Shown one piece after another: positions 1 through 5,704 of a stretch of DNA of 25,871 bases. Within the stretch, counting starts at the first letter, position 1; every line of letters begins with the position of its first letter. The position numbers and the translations under genes were made by a program. A model generated the notes under the pieces. The model was not told where the DNA came from. It worked only from the letters and a program-made list of their open reading frames with translations, and did not search any database. This DNA is from Gammaproteobacteria bacterium (lineage in GTDB: Bacteria; Pseudomonadota; Gammaproteobacteria; Thiohalorhabdales; Thiohalorhabdaceae), in the NCBI GenBank assembly GCA_018609925.1, contig JAHEOG010000083.1, forward strand, positions 1 to 25,871. Reading direction: 5' to 3'.

Positions 1-586
1 CCTGGGGGAATCGCTTCTGCAGCTCCTCGGGGTCCTTGATGGAGGGCAGGACCACCACCTCGTCGCCGGGCTTCCAGTCCACCGGCGTGGCCACCTTGTG
101 GCTGTCGGTGAGCTGCAGGGAATCGATGACCCGAAGGATCTCATCGAAGTTGCGACCGGTGCTCGCCGGATAGGTAAGGGTCAGACGGACCTTCTTGCTG
201 GGATCGATCACGAACACCGAGCGCACGGTCAAGGTGTCGTTGGCATTGGGGTGAATCATATCGTAGAGGTCGGATACCGTCCGGTCGTGATCGGCAATCA
301 CCGGGAAGTCGACCTCTGCGTTCTGGGTCTCGTTGATGTCCTCGATCCAGCCCTTGTGGGAATCCACCGGATCGACGCTGAGACCGATCACCTTGACGTT
401 GCGCTTGGCGAACTCTTCGGCCAGATTGGCGGTACGACCCAGCTCGGTGGTGCACACTGGCGTATAATCCGCGGGATGGGAGAACAGCACCACCCAGCTT
501 TCCCCGGCCCACTCGTGGAAATTGATGGGACCGATGGTCGAATCCTGAGTGAAATCGGGCGCTGTGTCGCCAAGTCGGAGTGCCAT
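1..586 (-). CDS. 1-Cys peroxiredoxin, Prx6 type (3' end cut by window)
   Basis: This thiol peroxidase reduces hydrogen peroxide and organic hydroperoxides in the cytoplasm. The reverse strand reads an AhpC/TSA fold from an ATG at 584-586, preceded by an AGGAG about 7 nt upstream. The peroxidatic motif HPADYTPVCTTELG places the reactive cysteine at residue 45. Downstream come the Prx6-like blocks GLSVDPVDSHKGW and FPVIADHDR, and then the C-terminal arm (TPVDWKPGDEVVVLP) that is typical of the roughly 210-220 residue Prx6 family. About 195 residues are visible, so only some 15-25 residues and the stop codon lie outside the window. No second resolving cysteine is visible, which fits the 1-Cys mechanism. 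The gene is divergent from cysB across a 148-bp gap. Confidence 0.93.
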   Translation of the reverse strand, partial: MALRLGDTAPDFTQDSTIGPINFHEWAGESWVVLFSHPADYTPVCTTELGRTANLAEEFAKRNVKVIGLSVDPVDSHKGWIEDINETQNAEVDFPVIADHDRTVSDLYDMIHPNANDTLTVRSVFVIDPSKKVRLTLTYPASTGRNFDEILRVIDSLQLTDSHKVATPVDWKPGDEVVVLPSIKDPEELQKRFPQ

Positions 587-667
587 GCTGGCTCCTGTTT
601 GGTTCGGTCGGGCGCTTTTCCGCGTCTTTCCCTTGGACCGAGAGGATAGGCCGAGCGATCGGTCCTG

Positions 668-680
668 AGAAATATTTTCT
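668..680. promoter_or_regulatory. AT-rich palindrome between peroxiredoxin and cysB
   Basis: AGAAA-TAT-TTTCT is a perfect 5-bp inverted repeat with a 3-nt spacer. It lies in the only AT-rich patch (about 665-700) of the 148-bp divergent gap. It is placed where an operator or promoter core would be expected, for example for CysB autoregulation or peroxide control. No convincing -35/-10 pair could be fixed on either strand, so its role is inferred from position only. Confidence 0.3.
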
Positions 681-734
681 ATTCATGCTTGCCAAACTTT
701 CCGTTCTACCCGGCCCCTTTTCGGACTGATCCCC

Positions 735-1715
735 ATGAATCTCCGTCAGCTCCAGTTCTTCCGGGAGGTGGTCCGCACCGGCTTCAACGTCACCGCTGCC
801 GCGGAGCGCCTCCACACCTCCCAGCCCGGAGTGAGCAAGCAGCTCCGCCTCCTTGAGGAGGAGCTCGGCGTCACGCTGTTCGCCCGGGACGGGCGCCAGC
901 TGACCCATCTTACCCCGGCGGGGGAAGCGGTCCTGGAATACGCCGAGCGGGCCCTGCGCGAGATCGACAACCTGATCCGGGTGGCCTCGGATCACCGTGA
1001 CCCGGGTCAGGGCACCCTGACCTTGGCCACCACCCATACCCAGGCCCGGTACGCTCTCCCCGCGCCCATCCACCGCTTCCGGGACCGCCACCCCGAGGTC
1101 CGCTTGCGCCTCTACCAGGGCACGCCCCAGCAGATCGCCGGGATGGTGGTCCGCCGGGAGGCGGACCTCGCCATCGCCACCGAGTCCCTCCACCTGTTCG
1201 AAGGCCTGGTCCTCCTCCCCTGCTACCTCTGGAACCGCTGCCTGATCGTTCCCCCGGACCACCCCCTCGCGCAGGAGAGCCCGGTCTCCCTGCAGCGCCT
1301 CGCCCAGTTTCCCCTGATCACCTACGTCTTCGGGCTCACGGGCCAATCCCGGGTCAATGCCGCCTTCTCCGAACAAGGGCTGGAGCCGGAGGTGGTTCTT
1401 GCCGCCACCGATGCGGAGGTCATCAAGACCTATGTCCGGGAGGGACTCGGAGTCGGCATCGTGGCCGACATGGCGACGGGGTCAGTGGATGAGGAAGGGC
1501 TCGTCGCCCTGGCGGCCGACCACTTGTTCGACCCCAGCATTACCAGCATCGCCTTCCGCCGGCAGGAGCCCCTTCGCGGCTTTACCCGGGACTTCCTCCA
1601 GGAGTTCGCCCCCCACCTCACCCCAGAGGTCCTGGAGCGGGCCGAGCAGGCCGAGGGCCGAGAAGAGCTGCAGGCCTTGTTCAACGAGCTGGTGGCCATC
1701 ACCGACCTTCCCTAG
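735..1715 (+). CDS. cysB: LysR-family regulator of CysB type
   Basis: A 326-residue LysR-type transcription factor. The N-terminal winged helix-turn-helix (residues 1-60) contains AAERLHTSQPGVSKQLR, and the effector-binding domain covers about 90-300. The match to enteric CysB is close and collinear: TTHTQARYALP at residues 99-109 falls at the same numbering as the sulfate-binding Thr100/Thr102/Gln103 of CysB. The blocks ATESLHLFEGLVLLPCY and TDAEVIKTYVREGLGVG are also CysB hallmarks. CysB activates sulfate assimilation and cysteine genes with N-acetylserine as inducer; that role is carried over from the family. No cys genes lie nearby, so targets are probably elsewhere. Cbl is the main alternative within the same subfamily. 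The ATG at 735 starts exactly at the conserved MNLRQL block. Confidence 0.9.
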   Translation: MNLRQLQFFREVVRTGFNVTAAAERLHTSQPGVSKQLRLLEEELGVTLFARDGRQLTHLTPAGEAVLEYAERALREIDNLIRVASDHRDPGQGTLTLATTHTQARYALPAPIHRFRDRHPEVRLRLYQGTPQQIAGMVVRREADLAIATESLHLFEGLVLLPCYLWNRCLIVPPDHPLAQESPVSLQRLAQFPLITYVFGLTGQSRVNAAFSEQGLEPEVVLAATDAEVIKTYVREGLGVGIVADMATGSVDEEGLVALAADHLFDPSITSIAFRRQEPLRGFTRDFLQEFAPHLTPEVLERAEQAEGREELQALFNELVAITDLP

Positions 1716-1789
1716 GCCTACCGACGTTCCCCGAGCCCGGCTAGGGGCTGCTACCCTGGCCCTCGCCCATTGGAGCGGAGCCGACCGAT

Positions 1790-2569
1790 TTGAGCACCCG
1801 TCCCGAGCTGCCGCCGGCTTACGAGCCGGTCCCCTGGGTGGAGGAGACCACCGTCCTGGCGGAAGCGGTAGGTCGGGCCCGCTCCGGGGCCCCGGAGGGA
1901 ATCCTGGTCTGGGGGACCCGTCCCGAACAGGGCGAAGGCCGCCTGGGCCAGCCCTGGGAGCCGCCCGAGGAAGGCCTTTTCTGCGCCCTCGTCCTGGAAC
2001 CGGACGACCCCCTTCCCATCGCGGCCCAGACCGCGCTGGTGGCCCTCGCCGCCGCGGGGGTGGCGATCGCCGAGCGGGTCCCCCCGATGACCGACCTTCG
2101 CTTCGCCTGGCCCAATGACCTCCTGCTCGATGGCGGCAAGGTTGCCGCGGTTACCCTTCGCGAAACGGAAACCATCGAAGAGGGGGACCCCCGGTTGGTC
2201 CTGGGGATCAACATCAACCTGGCGGGAGCACCGGCCCCCGCCGAGATAGACTCGGCCAGTCTATTCGGAGCCTTTGAAGCGGAAACGCCGGCCCCGGAGA
2301 TCCTGGAGGCCTTCGCCCGGCATTTCCTTGCCGGGATCAACCGCTGGTCCCAGGAGGGGCTCGAGCCGGTGCGCCGACAATGGGCCCAGCGCTCCGCCGC
2401 CCCGGGGGACGACCTGCGGATAACCCTGCCGGCGGAAACGGTGGCCGGACGCTTGGTGGACTGGACCCGGGATGGCGGCCTGGTCATCGAGCCGGACGGA
2501 GGCGGCAATCGGACCCTCTCCCTCGCCGAAGCGTTCGGCCTGCGGTGCGGCGGCGGAGGAAGGGGATGA
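1790..2569 (+). CDS. Biotin/lipoate-protein ligase family protein (BPL-like)
   Basis: A 259-residue protein with a biotin ligase catalytic core and no N-terminal DNA-binding domain. GEGRLG (48-53) corresponds to the biotinyl-adenylate loop GRGRRG of BirA. WPNDLLLDGGKVAAV (107-121) holds the WPND motif and the lysine (K117) aligned with BirA Lys183. GININLAG (139-146) follows. A C-terminal segment (about 205-250) resembles the small SH3-like BPL domain. The TTG start is supported by GGAG/CGGAG at 1772-1780, about 9 nt upstream. Its 3' end overlaps the next gene by ATGA, implying translational coupling. Biotin ligation of a carboxylase is possible. However, I recall degenerate BPL-like genes near formate dehydrogenase clusters in alphaproteobacteria, often with DUF6505, so a cluster-specific role is equally plausible. 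The substrate is not known. Confidence 0.72.
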   Translation: MSTRPELPPAYEPVPWVEETTVLAEAVGRARSGAPEGILVWGTRPEQGEGRLGQPWEPPEEGLFCALVLEPDDPLPIAAQTALVALAAAGVAIAERVPPMTDLRFAWPNDLLLDGGKVAAVTLRETETIEEGDPRLVLGININLAGAPAPAEIDSASLFGAFEAETPAPEILEAFARHFLAGINRWSQEGLEPVRRQWAQRSAAPGDDLRITLPAETVAGRLVDWTRDGGLVIEPDGGGNRTLSLAEAFGLRCGGGGRG

Positions 2570-2883
2570 CCGAGGCGGGCGAAGGAGAGGCCGGGGTCTA
2601 TCTGGCGCCCCCGAGCGGCGAGCCCCACCGGGTGCACACCTACACCGGAGGGGACTATCTCCTGGAAGACGTGGTGGAGCTGCTCCAGCTCGGTCGGCTG
2701 GAGGATCCGGGCCCCGAGCGAACCGCCGCGGTACGGCTCGGCGCTGGCGAGCTGGCCGAGCTCCGGACCCTGGCCGATTACTACAGCTTCGATCTGGAGG
2801 AGGGGTTCATCCGGATGTGCCAGGAGATGGCGGAATGGCGGGGCTCGGCGGATCAGGAGCTTCGCTTCGAAGCGGATTTCTAG
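2566..2883 (+). CDS. Small acidic protein of unknown function, coupled to the BPL-like gene
   Basis: A 105-residue protein starting at an ATG that overlaps the upstream TGA (ATGA), so it is probably translated from the same mRNA as the ligase-like protein. It is strongly acidic and has no signal peptide, membrane helix or cysteine pair (a single Cys lies near residue 86). The C-terminal half, from LRTLADYYSFDLEEGFIRM onward, looks helical. I do not recognise the family. The codon bias matches its neighbours and the tight overlap argues that it is real. Its stop lies 4 bp from the stop of the convergent 190-residue gene, so there is no room for a conventional terminator. A partner or substrate-presenting subunit for the BPL-like enzyme is a guess from position. 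Confidence 0.68.
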   Translation: MTEAGEGEAGVYLAPPSGEPHRVHTYTGGDYLLEDVVELLQLGRLEDPGPERTAAVRLGAGELAELRTLADYYSFDLEEGFIRMCQEMAEWRGSADQELRFEADF

Positions 2884-2887
2884 CCCT

Positions 2888-3460
2888 TCAGTGGGCGGTC
2901 TCGGGATCGGGAGCGGGGCTGCCGCGATCGGCGTAGTGGGCCGTCACCTCCGCCAGGGCGGTTTCGGCGTCGTAGCGGCCAGTGAACCGTACGAGGGCAT
3001 CGTGCTCCACCGCTTCCTGGAGGAGGCGCTCGAACTCCTCCCGGTGATCCGCCTCCAGCGGGTGCTCCTGGGCGTGGAGAACGCGGAAAGCGGGATCCCC
3101 GAAGAACCAGGAGAGCCGGGTCTGCCCGCTCAGCAGCTTCAAGGCCTCGAAATGGGCCTGGGCTTCCCCCGGCACAAACAGGATCTCGCCCACCAAAGGG
3201 TCCTCGGTCCGGGTGTAGGCCTCCACCCGCAGCATCACCACGGCGGCGCTTTCCAGCTTCATCACCTCCGTCTCCAGCCCCACCGCCACGGGGCCCTGGC
3301 GTTCCAGGAGGAGCTCGCGATCGGCGTGCGATTCCTCTCCCCGGAGGTGGAAGAACAGGGCCGCCTCCCATTCGCCGGAATCCAGCTGCACGGGCAGGCA
3401 GGTAACCGCGCTGCCTCCGGCAAGCATCGCCCGGCGAATCGGCTCGGGGAATCCGTCCAA
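2888..3460 (-). CDS. Unknown protein at the end of the formate dehydrogenase operon
   Basis: A 190-residue soluble protein, last gene of the leftward fdh block, beginning 36 bp after fdhC. The start is a TTG supported by GGAGG 7 nt upstream. There is no signal peptide or transmembrane helix. The composition is acidic, with one cysteine near residue 20. Features seen are LFFHLRGEESHADRELLLER (about 36-55), LVGEILFVPGEAQAHFEAL (about 89-107) and SWFFGDPAFRVLHAQEHPLE (about 117-136). The pattern suggests a mixed alpha/beta cytoplasmic protein. I do not recognise the family. Co-orientation, short spacing and a strong ribosome-binding site suggest a role linked to formate dehydrogenase synthesis or to formate use, but this is inference only. 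Confidence 0.75.
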   Translation of the reverse strand: MDGFPEPIRRAMLAGGSAVTCLPVQLDSGEWEAALFFHLRGEESHADRELLLERQGPVAVGLETEVMKLESAAVVMLRVEAYTRTEDPLVGEILFVPGEAQAHFEALKLLSGQTRLSWFFGDPAFRVLHAQEHPLEADHREEFERLLQEAVEHDALVRFTGRYDAETALAEVTAHYADRGSPAPDPETAH

Positions 3461-3467
3461 CGGTAGT

Positions 3468-3472
3468 CCTCC
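3468..3472 (-). promoter_or_regulatory. Ribosome-binding site deciding a TTG start
   Basis: GGAGG on the reverse strand lies 7 nt before the TTG at 3458-3460. No ATG or GTG in the same frame has comparable support, so this site decides the start of the 190-residue gene. Confidence 0.7.
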
Positions 3473-3496
3473 AGCTAGCTGTGGAGCATTTCCGGA

Positions 3497-4597
3497 CTAG
3501 GAGGCCCCTTCCCGGGGCTCGGAAGCGGCCGGTCCCTCCGGCGCAACACCGACCTGGCCTTCACGAACCTTCTCCTCGTACCAGGCGTCGTGGTGCTCCT
3601 TCGCCCAGTTCTCGTCGACGTAGCCGGTGGCCATGCCCTCGAAGGAGCCCTCGAGACCGATGGTCCCCATGTAGATGTGTCCGAAAGAGCCGACGATCAT
3701 CAGTAAGGCCCCGACGCCATGGAGGATCTGGGACACCTGGAGAACGAACCGGGTCTGGCCGAAGATGGTGAAATCCATGATCAGACCGGTTATCGATACC
3801 ATCAGCCCGGCCACCGCAGCCATCCAGAACCAGCCCTTCTCCCCCAGGTTGAACCGCCCGATCTGCGGGTTGTCGGTCCGGCCGAGCAGCTGGCGGATCC
3901 AGCCGATGTCGCCTCGATCGGGGAAGTTGTCGCGGATAAACACGGCGATCATCAGCACCAGGGCGATCACGAACAGCGGTCCCAAAAAGTTGTGCAGGGT
4001 CTTGGAAACCGAGGCCGTCGCTGAAAACCCCGACATGCCCACTACCGGGATCAAGAAGGCGCGGCCGAAGAGCAGGAGCAGGCCGGTAACGGTGAGCACG
4101 ATGAACAGCACCGCCACCGACCAGTGGAGGTAACGCTCCAGCTCCGAGAACCTCGGCACCAGTCTCCCCGAGCGCCCCTCATGGATGCGCACCGTGCCCT
4201 TGATGAGGTAGAACCCGGCCAGGCCCAGCACCATCAGCCCCATTAGCCAGGAGCCGTAGGTGGTGAGGGGCCCGTTGCGGATCTGACGATAGATCTCCCC
4301 GTAGTTCTGGATCAGGACCCCGGTCTCGGTTCCCTTTACCGTCGTGGTTCCACTCTGGCCCTCACGGACAGCCCCCCAGTAGTTGGACCGGGGGTTCTCA
4401 CCCCCCCGAAAGCCCTCTTCGGGAGGCGGCTCTTGCGCTGCCGCTCCGGGCGCCTGGGCGCTCACGGAAGGCCCCCCTAAGGCATCGCCCATTAGGAGGA
4501 TCGCCAGCCCTGCCACCAGGGCCACTGCGGCCAAAGCGGCGAACCAGCGCCGGGAACGGGCCTGCGTGGACCGTTGCGGCCGTTGCGAACTGGGCAT
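3497..4597 (-). CDS. fdhC: Formate dehydrogenase gamma subunit, cytochrome b556
   Basis: A 366-residue membrane di-heme cytochrome b. It takes electrons from the FdhB iron-sulfur chain and passes them to quinone. A hydrophobic N-terminal segment (about 19-37) is followed by a roughly 70-residue hydrophilic stretch and then the cytochrome core. Core helices lie at about 115-135, 158-178, 203-222, 257-277 and 288-310. Likely heme ligands are H158 (RYLHW), H202 (LHNF), H293 (ILHGVGA) and H307 (GHIYMG). The long N-terminal extension is absent from E. coli FdnI (about 217 residues) but common in the longer FdhC group. The ATG at 4597 was chosen over an in-frame TTG at 4612 because AAGGGAG lies about 6-8 nt before the ATG. 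It follows the two small lipoprotein genes by about 50 bp and precedes the 190-residue gene. Confidence 0.93.
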   Translation of the reverse strand: MPSSQRPQRSTQARSRRWFAALAAVALVAGLAILLMGDALGGPSVSAQAPGAAAQEPPPEEGFRGGENPRSNYWGAVREGQSGTTTVKGTETGVLIQNYGEIYRQIRNGPLTTYGSWLMGLMVLGLAGFYLIKGTVRIHEGRSGRLVPRFSELERYLHWSVAVLFIVLTVTGLLLLFGRAFLIPVVGMSGFSATASVSKTLHNFLGPLFVIALVLMIAVFIRDNFPDRGDIGWIRQLLGRTDNPQIGRFNLGEKGWFWMAAVAGLMVSITGLIMDFTIFGQTRFVLQVSQILHGVGALLMIVGSFGHIYMGTIGLEGSFEGMATGYVDENWAKEHHDAWYEEKVREGQVGVAPEGPAASEPREGAS

Positions 4598-4649
4598 GGT
4601 TGCTCCCTTCAATTCGGGTTCTGCGAGCTCCCGCGATCAGGCTGTCGAC

Positions 4650-4847
4650 TCATCGATCCGACTGAACCATCAGGGCACGTTCGCGGAGCCGGTCGTTCAT
4701 CTCCGGGGCTCGGTCCCGCTGCTTTTCGAGCATCTCCGGATCGGCCACCCAGGGATCCTGGATGGGATCGCAGGCGGCGAGGGCGAGCCCGGCCACCGAC
4801 AGGGCCGGGACCAGGTGGGCAACGGACCAAGGACGGAAGGTGGGCAT
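4650..4847 (-). CDS. Small lipoprotein A of the fdh operon
   Basis: A 65-residue predicted lipoprotein. The signal sequence ends in the lipobox LAAC with the modified cysteine at residue 26, leaving a mature peptide of about 40 residues that is charged and helical. The ATG at 4847 has AGGGGA about 8 nt upstream, and the gene starts 11 bp after the end of the neighbouring lipoprotein gene. The C-terminal half (DPEM...KQR...RLRERALMVQSDR) resembles that of the neighbour, suggesting an old tandem duplication. Its place between fdhB and fdhC suggests a role in assembly or anchoring of the periplasmic enzyme, but no function is known to me. The start, lipobox and tight spacing make it a real gene despite its size. 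Confidence 0.78.
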   Translation of the reverse strand: MPTFRPWSVAHLVPALSVAGLALAACDPIQDPWVADPEMLEKQRDRAPEMNDRLRERALMVQSDR

Positions 4848-4858
4848 CTGCGTTTCCC

Positions 4859-5056
4859 CTAGCGATCTGTCTGGACCTGGCGGAAGCGCTGACGCAGCCG
4901 CTCCTGCTGAGCCTCCTTGCGCTGCTTGGCCATGAGGGGATCCTCCTCGCCCTTATAGACGCCCGGGTCGTAAACGGTGACCTCGGTGGACTCGTAGCAC
5001 CCCACCAAGACGAGAGCCGCCGCAACGATGCCCAGCCCCGCGTGCCACTGCCTCAT
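4859..5056 (-). CDS. Small lipoprotein B of the fdh operon
   Basis: A 65-residue predicted lipoprotein with a short N-terminal hydrophobic stretch and lipobox LVGC (Cys20). The mature part contains VYDPGVYKGEEDPLMAKQR, then a charged amphipathic helix ending in RLRQRFRQVQTDR. The start at 5056 has GGGAGG about 8 nt upstream. It lies 42 bp after fdhB. The DP-x-M-x-KQR block and the terminal LR-x-R-x3-VQ-x-DR block are shared with lipoprotein A. I have an impression of the VYDPGVYKG-type segment from other respiratory-enzyme gene clusters but cannot confirm it here. A structural or docking role on the periplasmic face next to FdhABC is inferred from position. Confidence 0.78.
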   Translation of the reverse strand: MRQWHAGLGIVAAALVLVGCYESTEVTVYDPGVYKGEEDPLMAKQRKEAQQERLRQRFRQVQTDR

Positions 5057-5098
5057 CCGCGCTTCCTCCCGGATCGCAAAGGAGATCCCCCTGAAGGG

Positions 5099-5689
5099 CT
5101 AGATGCTCTCACCGTAGGCCTTCTGCCAGCCCCAAGTCTGGGGTCGCCCGCTGCGGCGGATGACCCGCTGCCGGTAGATGTCGGCAATCATGTCCCCATC
5201 CCCGGCAAGCAGGGCCTTGGTGGCGCACATCTCGGCGCAGGCAGGGAGCTTGCCCTCGGCGATCCGGTTGGCCCCGTACTTCTTGAATTCGGCCTCGGAG
5301 TTGTCGGGGTCAGGACCGCCGGCGCAGAAGGTGCACTTGTCCATTTTGCCACGCATGCCGAAGGCCTTCTCCTCCGGGAACTGGGGAGCGCCGAAGGGAC
5401 AGGCGTAGAAGCAGTAGCCGCAGCCGATGCACAGGTCCTTGTCGTGGAGGACGATGCCGTCGTCGGTAGTGTAGAAGCAGTCCACCGGGCAAACGGCCGC
5501 GCAGGGGGCATCGGTGCAGTGCATGCAGGCTACCGAGATGGACTTCTCGCCGGGCTCACCGTCCTTGAGGGTGACCACGCGGCGTCGGTTTACCCCCCAT
5601 GGCACCTCGTTCTCGTTCTTGCAAGCGGTCACGCAGGCGTTGCACTCGATGCAGCGCTCGGCGTCGCAGAGGAACTTCATTCGCGCCAT
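5099..5689 (-). CDS. fdhB: Formate dehydrogenase beta subunit, four-cluster ferredoxin
   Basis: A 196-residue electron-transfer subunit that links the FdhA active site to the FdhC hemes. Sixteen cysteines fit four [4Fe-4S] clusters in the DMSO-reductase-family beta-subunit pattern: C13/C16/C19/C23 (CIECNACVTAC), C55/C58/C63/C67 (CMHCTDAPCAAVC), C87/C90/C93/C97 (CIGCGYCFYAC), and C119/C122 with C151/C155. Unlike E. coli FdnH (about 290 residues) it has no C-terminal membrane helix, so it depends on FdhA and FdhC for membrane attachment. It has no TAT signal of its own and would be exported together with FdhA. The ATG at 5689 has AGGA about 8 nt upstream, and the gene lies 15 bp after fdhA. Confidence 0.96.
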   Translation of the reverse strand: MARMKFLCDAERCIECNACVTACKNENEVPWGVNRRRVVTLKDGEPGEKSISVACMHCTDAPCAAVCPVDCFYTTDDGIVLHDKDLCIGCGYCFYACPFGAPQFPEEKAFGMRGKMDKCTFCAGGPDPDNSEAEFKKYGANRIAEGKLPACAEMCATKALLAGDGDMIADIYRQRVIRRSGRPQTWGWQKAYGESI

Positions 5690-5704
5690 TGGTGATTCCT
5701 ACCC

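Noticed and set aside
141..1376. A 411-codon open frame on the - strand spanning the peroxiredoxin and cysB
   Set aside because: It crosses the divergent gap, is out of frame with the peroxiredoxin and lies opposite cysB, and shows no family motif.
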